A stretch of 6,183 nucleotides of DNA from Pseudomonadota bacterium. Its GTDB lineage: Bacteria; Pseudomonadota; Alphaproteobacteria; Rhizobiales; Kaistiaceae. This document shows, in pieces, positions 1 to 5,799 of the stretch (positions are counted from its first letter, which is position 1; every line of letters starts with the position of its first letter). The notes beneath the pieces are model-generated. The model had not been told where the DNA came from and made no database searches. It saw only the letters and a list, made by a program, of their open reading frames with translations. Made by a program: the position numbers and the translations under genes. The DNA lies in NCBI GenBank assembly GCA_023433185.1, contig JAEZEN010000204.1, forward strand, positions 1 through 6,183, read 5' to 3'.

Positions 1-1
1 A

Positions 2-1174
2 TCAGGGCGTGTAGGCCGTGGGGTCGGCCGGGTTGACGAAGAAGTTGTCGAGGAACGCGGGATCGCTGCCCCAGTTCTCGACGCCGACTTCGTACCAGGC
101 GTCGTTGTCCATGCTGCAGTCGGCCGGCAGCGCCTGCTCGACGGTGGCGTAGTCGATCTTGATCGGATCGACGAGGATCGACTGCACCTTCGGGCCCTGG
201 CCCTGCAGCGTCCGCATCATGATGTTCCAGATCAGCTCGAACTCGTCGCCCGGCGGCCAGAGCTGCCAGGCGGCGCTGATGTAGTCGGGGTTCTGGCGCC
301 AGTAGCAGAGCGCGCCGAGTTCGCCGCCGATCGCCACCGGGATCATGTCGCGGCCGGACTGGAGGAGGGCGCGGAGAACGCCGAGTTCCGCCGCGGACTG
401 GACGACGATGCCGTCGAGCTGCCCGGGGTTGGTGGCGAGCCAGCGCTGGACCTCGCCTTGGGCGACCTGGTCGGTCCACATGCCGGCCACGTCGCCGACG
501 ATGTTGATGCCGGGATACTCTGCCAGCGCCGCCTTGATCCCGCGGTCCTGCGAGTCCGAGCCGGAGGTGCCGGGGATGCCCTGCACGACCATCACGTTGC
601 CCTCGCCGCCGATCTCCTCGGCGAGCCACTTGCCGAGTTCGTAGCCGCCGAGCTGATAGTTGGTCGAGGCGTTCACCGAGTAGGGCGAGGTCAGGTAGCC
701 GGTGAGCGAGAAAACCGGCACGCCACGGTCATAGGCATACTTGACCGACTGGTTCAGCGCCGTCGGGTTCGAGCAGCAGACGATGATGGCGTCCACGCCC
801 TGGTCGACAAGCTGGCGGAGCTGCTGGATCTGCACCGAGTCGTTCAGGTTCGACTGGGTGACGATCACCTCCTTGAGCAGACCGAGATCCTGCCACTTGG
901 GAATGATCTCGTTCTCAAGCCGGTTCATCACCGCCGCGCGCCACGTGTTGCCGGCGTAGGAACTGGCATAGCCGATGGTCCACGGCGGCGGGTTCTTGGC
1001 CTTCCAGTCTACATACGCGCTCGGGCCGATGGGCTGGTCCGGGTCGATCATCTCGGGATTGTAGAGCCGGTCCCGGATATCCTGCGGGATATCGTCGAGC
1101 CCGGCGGCGGCGGCGCTGCTGGCGATGCCGAGCGCGAGGCCGAGCGCGAGCGATAGCTTGCCTAGTGCCTTCAA
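2..1174 (-). CDS. Sugar-type ABC transporter substrate-binding protein (periplasmic)
   Basis: Secreted solute-binding protein of the ribose/rhizopine type (periplasmic-binding-protein-like fold, Peripla_BP_4 group). It would deliver a ligand to an inner-membrane ABC importer. I chose the TTG start at 1174 because GGGAGG lies 5 bases upstream and because it begins a clean signal peptide: K2 and K6, a Leu/Ala/Gly hydrophobic core, and SSAAAA near residues 19-24 as the likely cleavage region. An in-frame ATG at 1246 would add 24 charged residues before the signal and has no good ribosome site. The mature protein (about 366 of 390 residues) shows the family's first strand (WTIGYASSYAGNTW, 65-78), a variant of the usual ISSPTALN loop (IVCCSNPTALN, 131-141) and the hinge-region SDSQDRG (206-212). 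Its promoter carries the same paired operator as the divergent operon. The stop is at the window edge; ATPase and permease genes are not seen and may lie further left. The ligand cannot be told from sequence. Confidence 0.9.
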   Translation of the reverse strand: MKALGKLSLALGLALGIASSAAAAGLDDIPQDIRDRLYNPEMIDPDQPIGPSAYVDWKAKNPPPWTIGYASSYAGNTWRAAVMNRLENEIIPKWQDLGLLKEVIVTQSNLNDSVQIQQLRQLVDQGVDAIIVCCSNPTALNQSVKYAYDRGVPVFSLTGYLTSPYSVNASTNYQLGGYELGKWLAEEIGGEGNVMVVQGIPGTSGSDSQDRGIKAALAEYPGINIVGDVAGMWTDQVAQGEVQRWLATNPGQLDGIVVQSAAELGVLRALLQSGRDMIPVAIGGELGALCYWRQNPDYISAAWQLWPPGDEFELIWNIMMRTLQGQGPKVQSILVDPIKIDYATVEQALPADCSMDNDAWYEVGVENWGSDPAFLDNFFVNPADPTAYTP

Positions 1175-1179
1175 GGTTT

Positions 1180-1185
1180 CCTCCC
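1180..1185 (-). promoter_or_regulatory. Ribosome binding site fixing the TTG start of the binding protein
   Basis: On the minus strand GGGAGG is followed by AAACC and then TTG at 1174. This strong Shine-Dalgarno match at 5-base spacing decides the start in favour of the rare TTG codon over the upstream in-frame ATG at 1246. Confidence 0.75.
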
Positions 1186-1240
1186 ATAAAACGGCTGCCG
1201 GCGGTTCTTCCCCACGCGCCGGTCCCTCCTCCCGACAATC

Positions 1241-1275
1241 GTTCAATTAGATGAACGAGGGTCAGCAAATTGAAC
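1241..1275 (-). promoter_or_regulatory. Paired IclR-type operator upstream of the binding-protein gene
   Basis: Two 16-base sites in tandem, read on the minus strand. The first, GTTCAATTTGCTGACC, covers 1275 down to 1260. The second, GTTCATCTAATTGAAC, covers 1256 down to 1241 and is a near-perfect palindrome with GTTCA/TGAAC arms. Their starts are 19 bases apart. The first overlaps the last two bases of the predicted -10, so a bound protein would cover the transcription start, consistent with repression. The other strand of the second site (GTTCAATTAGATGAAC) matches the site at 2330-2345 at 12 of 16 positions. Paired inverted repeats are the known binding mode of BlcR-like IclR tetramers; that the regulator encoded next door binds here is inference. 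Confidence 0.7.
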
Positions 1276-1302
1276 TATGAATTGTGGTCGAGACTCCGTC
1301 AA
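1274..1302 (-). promoter_or_regulatory. Predicted sigma-70 promoter of the binding-protein gene
   Basis: On the minus strand TTGACG (1302-1297) is followed, after 17 bases, by CATAGT (1279-1274). These match five and four of six consensus bases at ideal spacing. Transcription would start near 1268, inside the paired operator, giving a leader of roughly 95 bases. The promoter lies between the regulator's stop and the binding-protein start, so the binding-protein gene need not depend on read-through from the regulator gene. Confidence 0.65.
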
Positions 1303-1345
1303 GGGCATTGAGGCGGCAGCCGGAGGCGTCGTTACGTCCCCTGTA

Positions 1346-1373
1346 CCGGCGGGGCACGGGATCGGCCCGCCGG
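1346..1373 (-). terminator. Possible hairpin terminator after the regulator gene
   Basis: A perfect 8-base inverted repeat (CCGGCGGG at 1346-1353, CCCGCCGG at 1366-1373) with a 12-base loop begins 7 bases past the regulator's stop codon. An outer 7-base pair, GGCAGCC (1315-1321) and GGCTGCC (1374-1380), flanks it less tightly. No U-rich run follows on the minus strand, so it is not a classical intrinsic terminator. It may act as a weak terminator or protect the mRNA end, or be chance in GC-rich DNA. Confidence 0.35.
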
Positions 1374-1380
1374 GGCTGCC

Positions 1381-2169
1381 TCAAGACTGATGCGGGTCGG
1401 CGCCCAGCCGGACCGAGAGCAGGTCGGCGACCTTGCGGATGTTTCGGGCGATGACGTGCAGCGTCGGCTGGTCGACATCGTGCGAGAGGAACGAGACCGC
1501 GACGCCGGCCACCACCTTGCCGGCAGCGTTGCGGACCGGAGCGCCGAGGCAGGTCATGCCGTCGCGCACCTGCCCGTTGTCGATCGAGAAGCCGCGGTCG
1601 CGGGTCTCCTCGAGTTCCACGAAGAGTGCGTCGAGGTCGGGCACGCTGTTGGCGGTGAGCGGCTGCGGCCAGCGATTGGCCATCATCGCGCGGACGCCGT
1701 CCGTCGGCATCGTGCTCATGATCGCCTTGCCGGTGGCGGTGAAGGGCGCCGGCAGGCGCATCCCGATGCGGAAGGTTATCCCCAGCGGACTGGTGGAATT
1801 GCGGCACGCAATGTACATCACCTCCGCGCCCTCGATTACCGACAGCGTGATCGTTTCCTGCGTCAGCACGTCGGTCTCGTCGAAGACCGAGGTGAACTCG
1901 GTGACGAGGTCGGACGTCGCGGTGAAGGCGTTCGACCAGCGGATGACGTGCGGGCCCATACGGAACGAGTTATCCGGTCGTCGCGCCAGCATGCCGAGGT
2001 CGACCATGGTGGCGCAGAGGCCGTGGACCGTGCTTTTCGGAAGGCCCAGCTGCCGCGCCATGTCCGAAACGGTCAACGCGTTCTCGGCCCTGGTGACCAG
2101 GTCGAGAATGGCGTGAGATCTGACCAGTGCGGGCACGTTGCCGGCGCGCCCGCCGCTCTCCCTCGCCAT
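1381..2169 (-). CDS. IclR-family transcriptional regulator (BlcR-like context)
   Basis: DNA-binding regulator of 262 residues, the usual IclR-family length. An N-terminal winged helix-turn-helix occupies about residues 12-72 (VRSHAILDLV, then LTVSDMARQLGLPKSTVHGL, with the recognition helix near 44-52). A C-terminal effector domain occupies about 85-255 and shows family signatures: TATGKAIMSTM (144-154), RDRGFSIDNGQ (190-200) and MTCLGAPVRNAAG (205-217). I chose ATG at 2169: GAGGAGG sits 4 bases upstream, whereas the adjacent GTG at 2172 would leave only 1 base. It diverges from the lactonase operon and lies upstream of the binding-protein gene; both carry matching paired operators, so it probably represses both and is released by a small ligand. 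In Agrobacterium, BlcR (AttJ), also IclR family, represses the operon holding the lactonase BlcC and responds to succinate semialdehyde. The effector here is unknown. Confidence 0.93.
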   Translation of the reverse strand: MARESGGRAGNVPALVRSHAILDLVTRAENALTVSDMARQLGLPKSTVHGLCATMVDLGMLARRPDNSFRMGPHVIRWSNAFTATSDLVTEFTSVFDETDVLTQETITLSVIEGAEVMYIACRNSTSPLGITFRIGMRLPAPFTATGKAIMSTMPTDGVRAMMANRWPQPLTANSVPDLDALFVELEETRDRGFSIDNGQVRDGMTCLGAPVRNAAGKVVAGVAVSFLSHDVDQPTLHVIARNIRKVADLLSVRLGADPHQS

Positions 2170-2173
2170 CACG

Positions 2174-2180
2174 CCTCCTC
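2174..2180 (-). promoter_or_regulatory. Ribosome binding site of the regulator gene
   Basis: GAGGAGG on the minus strand, 4 bases before ATG at 2169. It favours that ATG over the GTG codon immediately before it. Confidence 0.65.
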
Positions 2181-2283
2181 GGATCGGCCGGACGCAACCG
2201 TGGTCCCCGGTGTGTCCGTGCCGGCTTTCCGCCAGCGAGAACCACTGTGCCGCATGCCCGCGGCCGGCTCCGGGGGGGCGCCC

Positions 2284-2312
2284 TTGACGCTCCGGTCACA
2301 ACGATGCACTAT
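2284..2312 (+). promoter_or_regulatory. Predicted promoter of the hydrolase-lactonase operon
   Basis: TTGACG (2284-2289), 17 bases, then CACTAT (2307-2312). The -35 is identical to that of the binding-protein promoter at the same spacing; the -10 is weaker (three of six consensus bases). It lies in the 375-base gene-free stretch between the divergent regulator and operon. Transcription would start near 2318, inside the paired operator, leaving a leader of about 225 bases before the first well-supported gene. Confidence 0.55.
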
Positions 2313-2335
2313 TCAGCCTGCTGATAACCGTTCAA
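2308..2335 (-). promoter_or_regulatory. Possible divergent promoter for the regulator gene
   Basis: On the minus strand TTGAAC (2335-2330) and AATAGT (2313-2308) are 16 bases apart. If real, this promoter would lie face to face with the operon promoter and be covered by the same operator, so the regulator would repress its own gene. The hexamers partly coincide with the operator repeats, so the match may be incidental. Confidence 0.3.
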
Positions 2336-2345
2336 TATGCTGAAG
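2311..2345 (+). promoter_or_regulatory. Paired IclR-type operator of the hydrolase-lactonase operon
   Basis: Two 16-base sites, ATTCAGCCTGCTGATA (2311-2326) and GTTCAATATGCTGAAG (2330-2345), with starts 19 bases apart. The first overlaps the final two bases of the -10. Position for position this mirrors the operator before the binding-protein gene: TTCA-N4-GCTGA-N5-GTTCA-N6-TGAA is common to both. The second site matches the first site of the other module (GTTCAATTTGCTGACC) at 13 of 16 positions. The overlap with the transcription start suggests repression. Binding by the adjacent IclR protein is inferred. Confidence 0.7.
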
Positions 2346-2434
2346 TGTAATACGCTTTCGCGAGCGTTTCAATCACGCGGCGGCGAACGGACGGCCGGCA
2401 CGGCGGCGCGGGAGGGCGCCGGCAGGGAGGGAAC

Positions 2435-2548
2435 ATGCGGGCGAGACGGCTTCTCGACGGTGCCGGCACGGCAAGCGCCTGCGACGGCCGGCCGTGCTGC
2501 GGTCCCGGGCGTCGCGTTCATGCCCGCGGGCAGGGGACACCGCGATGA
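2435..2548 (+). CDS. Candidate 37-residue leader peptide, translationally coupled
   Basis: A short open frame beginning MRARRLLDGAG and ending QGTPR. It has a good ribosome site (GGGAGGG, ending 3 bases before ATG) and a stop that overlaps the next gene's start as ATGA (2545-2548), the usual sign of translational coupling. The peptide is Arg- and Gly-rich with Cys at 16, 21 and 22 and matches no family I recognise. Its third-position GC (about 72 percent) is lower than in the clear genes, so selection as a protein is doubtful. It could be a leader that primes translation of the operon, or a chance frame in GC-rich DNA. The rest of the leader (2346-2434) shows nothing I can name. Confidence 0.3.
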   Translation: MRARRLLDGAGTASACDGRPCCGPGRRVHARGQGTPR

Positions 2549-2934
2549 CGACGGACCTGAAGCACTGGGCCAACAGGTTCAGGACGCTCACCGACGCCGA
2601 CCCGACCATCGCCGCGATGGGCAAGTACTATACCTGCAGCTTCATGTACGACATGGGGTCCGCCAAGGTCATCGTCGAGATGCACGATGGCAAGGTCAAG
2701 CACATCAACACCGATCCGCAGGCGCTCGATGCCTACGACTTCGCGCTCCGCGCCAGTCCGGCCTCGTGGCGGGAGTTCGCCAAGCCGATGCCGCGCCCGC
2801 ATTTCCACGGCATCTGGGCGGCCAGCTTCCGCGAGGACCTGAAGATCGAGGGCAACATCCTGGTCCTGATGCAGAATCTCCGGAACTTCACGGTCCAGTT
2901 CGAGCTGCTCCGCAAAGCCGGCGTGCCGGTCTAG
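2545..2934 (+). CDS. Small SCP2-like (sterol-carrier fold) protein
   Basis: A 129-residue protein with no signal peptide, so probably cytoplasmic. The pattern resembles the SCP2 lipid-binding fold: a strand and turn with VIVEMHDGKVKHI (42-54), then AYDFALRASPASWREF (63-78) where SCP2 domains have a D-x-x-hydrophobic segment followed by a Trp/Phe helix start. A final segment, GNILVLMQNLRNFTVQFELLRKAG (103-126), resembles the usual closing strand and helix. Family length is about 100-130 residues. This is recognition by pattern, not a search result. ATG at 2545 is chosen because AGGGGA lies 7 bases upstream; a GTG at 2494 in the same frame is possible but adds residues of no recognisable character. 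It heads the operon and is followed 25 bases later by the alpha/beta hydrolase. A role in binding a hydrophobic substrate or product for the hydrolases is inference. Confidence 0.75.
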   Translation: MTTDLKHWANRFRTLTDADPTIAAMGKYYTCSFMYDMGSAKVIVEMHDGKVKHINTDPQALDAYDFALRASPASWREFAKPMPRPHFHGIWAASFREDLKIEGNILVLMQNLRNFTVQFELLRKAGVPV

Positions 2935-2959
2935 CGCGCGAAGGGAAACGGAAAGAGAC

Positions 2960-3814
2960 ATGGCGCGTCACTCCCCGGTTACCGGTCGCTACGTCACCAT
3001 CGATGTCGATGGCCTCGAGTACAAGGTCTTCTACCTCCACAACGGCAAGGGCCAGCCGATCATCTGCCAGCACACCGCCGGCTGCCACAATCACCAGTGG
3101 CGCGGCCTGCTCGAGGACGAGGAGATCACCAAGGACTACCTGGTCATCGCCTACGACCTCGCGCGCCACGGCAAGTCGGATCCGCCGCTCAATGTCGAGT
3201 GGTGGAAGTCGGAGTACAAGCTCACCGCCGACCACTACGTGAACTTCATCGTCGCGCTCTGCGACGCGCTCGAGCTCGAGGACCCGATCTTCATGGGCTC
3301 GTCCTTTGGCGGCAACGTCGCGCTGCAGCTGGCGCTGCGCCGCCCGGACCGCTTCAAGGCCGTCATCCCGGTCGAGGCGGCCCACCATTCGCCGGGCTTC
3401 TTCCTCGACTGGTGGCGCCACCCCCATGCCAATGCGGCCCAGGTGTGCGCGAGCGGCGTGTGGGACCTCATGGCGCCGCAATCGCCGGAGATGGACCGCT
3501 GGCTCACCTGGCATTACTACACGCAAGGTTCCGAGGCATTCAAAGGCGACCTCTACTTCTACTCGGTCGACCACGATCTCCGCGACGAGCTCGACCGGAT
3601 CGACGCCCGCCGCTGCCCGGTGGTGATGATGACCGGCACCTATGACTATCTCACGCCGCCCGAAGCGACCGAGGACACCGCCCGCCAGATCCGGGGCGGG
3701 GTCTATATCGAGATGAACGACATCGGGCATTTCCCGATGAGCGAGAACTACCCGCTGTTCCGGGTGTATCTCAAGGAAGCGCTGCGCATCATCCGCGAGC
3801 GCACGGGCGGGTGA
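2960..3814 (+). CDS. Alpha/beta hydrolase
   Basis: A 284-residue single-domain alpha/beta hydrolase, probably cytoplasmic. The nucleophile elbow is GSSFGG (113-118) with Ser115. The acid is probably Asp229 in TGTYDYLTPP (225-234), in the place where family members read GxxDxxTP. The catalytic histidine is His257 in DIGHFPMSENYP (254-265). The usual His-Gly oxyanion loop is replaced by QHTAGCHNHQWR (37-48), and YDLARHGKSDPP (65-76) matches the family's DxxGxGxSxxP strand and loop. The Trp-rich stretch 151-190 would form the lid over the substrate. Serine esterases, lactonases and C-C hydrolases share these features, so the reaction cannot be fixed; ester or lactone cleavage fits the neighbouring lactonase. 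ATG at 2960 is preceded by the modest ribosome site GGAAAGAGA. It lies 25 bases after the SCP2-like gene and 37 before the lactonase gene, consistent with one transcript. Confidence 0.9.
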   Translation: MARHSPVTGRYVTIDVDGLEYKVFYLHNGKGQPIICQHTAGCHNHQWRGLLEDEEITKDYLVIAYDLARHGKSDPPLNVEWWKSEYKLTADHYVNFIVALCDALELEDPIFMGSSFGGNVALQLALRRPDRFKAVIPVEAAHHSPGFFLDWWRHPHANAAQVCASGVWDLMAPQSPEMDRWLTWHYYTQGSEAFKGDLYFYSVDHDLRDELDRIDARRCPVVMMTGTYDYLTPPEATEDTARQIRGGVYIEMNDIGHFPMSENYPLFRVYLKEALRIIRERTGG

Positions 3815-3851
3815 ACCGCCCCGCCGCGCACCGCCAACCGGGACCGCCAGG

Positions 3852-4772
3852 ATGAAGATCGTTGAATTCGGTGACGACGGAAAGCCGATCGAGCGGGACC
3901 GGATCAGGATCGTCGAGTTCGGGCTCGGCACAGAGCCGCGCGAGCCCGCTCCGGCACCGCGGCCCGAGCGCGAGCGCAAGCCCTCCGACATCCAGCTCTA
4001 CATGTTCCAGACCGGGATCCTGCGGACCAGGGTCAAGTTCATCAAGATGAACCAGGGCGACGAGAGCTACGACATCCCGGTGCCGTGGTTCCTCATCAAG
4101 CACCCCAGAGGCAACATCGTCATCGACGGCGGCAACGCGATCGAGGTGGCGCTCGACAAGCGGGCGCACTGGGGCGCGGTCGTCGATGCCTATGATCCGC
4201 TGATGCTGCCCTCGGAGAACTGCGTCGACCAGGCGCGAAGCGTCGGCGTCGCCCCGGAGGACGTGTGCTACGTCCTCCAGTCCCACCTGCACCTCGACCA
4301 TACCGGGGCGATCGGCCACTTCCCGCGCGCGACCCATATCGTCCAGCGCGCCGAGTACGAATATGCCTACCAGCCGGACTGGTTCGCGAAGGGCGCCTAT
4401 ATCCGCGCCGACTTCGACCGGCCGGGGATCGACTGGAAGTTCCTCGGCGGTGACTACACCGACAACTACGACCTCTTTGGCGACGGCACCATCCGGATGA
4501 TCTTCACGCCCGGCCATTCACCAGGGCACCAGTCGTTCCTGGTGACGCTCCCCAATACCGGCCCGGTCCTGCTCACCATCGACGCGGCCTACACGATAGA
4601 CCATTGGAACGACCGGGCGCTGCCCGGGCTGGTCTGCTCCTCGGTCGATGCGGCGCGCTCCGTGGCCAAGCTCCGCAAGATCGCCGCCGACACCGGCGCC
4701 ATGGTGGTGACCGGCCACGACCCCGAGAGCTGGAAGGCCTTCGACAAGGCACCCCTGGCCTTCTACGACTGA
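3852..4772 (+). CDS. Metallo-beta-lactamase-fold lactonase, AttM/BlcC-like (N-acyl homoserine lactonase family)
   Basis: Di-zinc hydrolase that opens lactone rings; relatives act on N-acyl homoserine lactones (AiiA, AttM) and gamma-butyrolactone (BlcC). The metal-binding set is complete: HLHLDH (145-150) gives His145, His147, Asp149 and His150; TPGHSPGH (219-226) gives His222; LTIDAAYT (241-248) gives Asp244 and the substrate-contacting Tyr247; TGHD (287-290) gives His289. As I recall Agrobacterium AttM, long stretches agree: IKMNQG, IDGGNAIEVA, THIVQRAEYEYA, PDWFAKGAYIR, DHWNDRALPG. The core starts near residue 46, so this 306-residue protein carries about 45 extra N-terminal residues, including a repeated IVEFG (3-7, 20-24) and a Pro/Arg/Glu linker. 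No alternative start codon lies at the core boundary except Met51, which would cut into the fold, so ATG 3852 (GGGA 8 bases upstream) is kept. Last gene of the operon. Whether it quenches quorum signals or feeds lactone catabolism is unresolved. Confidence 0.93.
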   Translation: MKIVEFGDDGKPIERDRIRIVEFGLGTEPREPAPAPRPERERKPSDIQLYMFQTGILRTRVKFIKMNQGDESYDIPVPWFLIKHPRGNIVIDGGNAIEVALDKRAHWGAVVDAYDPLMLPSENCVDQARSVGVAPEDVCYVLQSHLHLDHTGAIGHFPRATHIVQRAEYEYAYQPDWFAKGAYIRADFDRPGIDWKFLGGDYTDNYDLFGDGTIRMIFTPGHSPGHQSFLVTLPNTGPVLLTIDAAYTIDHWNDRALPGLVCSSVDAARSVAKLRKIAADTGAMVVTGHDPESWKAFDKAPLAFYD

Positions 4773-4887
4773 CGGTCCGCCGAACGCTCCGGTCCCGGCG
4801 AAGGCCCGCCCCGGGCGGTGGCGTCGCTGCGTCGGTTCGCCGCTCCGCGCTTTACCCCCGCCGGCCACTCCGCTACTTCCGACGAGG

Positions 4888-5799
4888 ATGTTCAAGCTTG
4901 CCCACATCTCCGACCCGCATCTCGGGCCGCTGCCGACGGTGCGCTGGCGCGACCTCGCCTCGAAGCGGGCCTTCGGCTACGTGAACTGGAAGCGCGGCCG
5001 CTCGTCGGCGCTCGGCCCGGAGAGCCTGCAGCGGCTGGTCGCCGACCTCCATGCCGCCCATCCGAGCCACATCGCGGTCACTGGCGACCTCATCAACATC
5101 GGCCTGCCGGCCGAGATCGATGCGGCGCATGTGTGGCTCGCCACGCTCGGCGACCCGCACCGGGTGAGCGTCGTCCCGGGAAACCACGACGCCTACCTGC
5201 CCGGCGCGATGCGCCACTACAGCGACATCTGGGCGCCCTACATGGCCGGCGACGACGGCCATGGCGGCTTCCCCTACGTCCGCCGGCGCGGCCTGGTGGC
5301 GATCGTCGGCACGTCGAGCGCCATCACCTCGGCGCCGCTGATGGCGACCGGGCGGGTCGGCACCGCCCAGTCCGAGGCGATCCGCGAGCAGCTCGAGGCG
5401 CTCGGCCGGGAGGGGCTGTTCCGGGTGGTGCTGATCCACCACCCGCCGGTCTCCGGATCGACGGCCTGGCACAAGCGGCTGACCGATTCGCAGCGCTTCC
5501 GTTCCGTGATCGAGCGGGCCGGGGCGGAACTCGTGCTTCACGGCCACAATCACCTGACGAGCGTCGCCACCATCCCCGGTCCCGCGGGGCCCGTGCCGGT
5601 CGTCGGCGCGACCTCGGCCTCCCTCCACGCCACGCCGGCGCGCCATGGCGGCAGCTATATCCTCTACCGGATCCGGAAGGAGGAGGGCGGCTTCGTCTGC
5701 GACATGGAGGAGCGCGGGCCGCCGCAGGCCGGTGCCGCCATCGGCACGCTGTCGACCCGCCGCCTCGTCGGTGGAGGCGCGTTCAGCCTGGCAGGTTGA
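4888..5799 (+). CDS. Calcineurin-like metallophosphoesterase
   Basis: A 303-residue phosphoesterase with the full two-metal signature in order: SDPHLG (8-13; Asp9, His11), TGDLIN (65-70; Asp67), GNHDAY (98-103; Asn99, His100), LIHHPP (182-187; His185) and LHGHNHL (217-223; His220, His222). It lies in the cyclic-nucleotide phosphodiesterase-like (CpdA-type) part of the family by motif style, but the substrate could equally be another phosphomonoester or diester. The start is fixed by the metal motif at residue 8, although the only purine-rich match, GAGG, abuts the ATG at 4888 and would be a poor ribosome site. A 115-base gap from the lactonase, with no clear terminator or promoter seen in it, leaves open whether it is co-transcribed; I think it is a separate unit. 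Its 3' end overlaps the minus-strand gene by 17 bases. Confidence 0.92.
   Translation: MFKLAHISDPHLGPLPTVRWRDLASKRAFGYVNWKRGRSSALGPESLQRLVADLHAAHPSHIAVTGDLINIGLPAEIDAAHVWLATLGDPHRVSVVPGNHDAYLPGAMRHYSDIWAPYMAGDDGHGGFPYVRRRGLVAIVGTSSAITSAPLMATGRVGTAQSEAIREQLEALGREGLFRVVLIHHPPVSGSTAWHKRLTDSQRFRSVIERAGAELVLHGHNHLTSVATIPGPAGPVPVVGATSASLHATPARHGGSYILYRIRKEEGGFVCDMEERGPPQAGAAIGTLSTRRLVGGGAFSLAG

Noticed and set aside
458..1156. Plus-strand frame of 232 codons opposite the binding-protein gene
   Set aside because: It is antisense to a gene with a signal peptide and family motifs, and has no ribosome site or recognisable domain.
2337..3242. Long plus-strand frame of about 300 codons across the leader and the first two operon genes
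   Set aside because: It overlaps two recognisable genes in another frame, is rich in Arg, Ala, Ser and Thr as expected from reading GC-rich coding DNA out of frame, and shows no domain.
2888..3991. Minus-strand frame of 367 codons opposite the alpha/beta hydrolase and lactonase start
   Set aside because: It is the antisense shadow of genes with full catalytic motifs; its Val/Leu/Arg/Asp/Glu-rich composition is typical of such shadows.
4806..4818. GC-rich inverted repeat CCGCCC/GGGCGG between the lactonase and phosphoesterase genes
   Set aside because: The arms leave a one-base loop, so only about 4 pairs can form, and no T-run follows; it is too weak to call a terminator.
4773..4887. Search for a separate promoter for the phosphoesterase
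   Set aside because: No convincing -35/-10 pair or operator like those at 1241-1302 and 2284-2345 was found in this gap.
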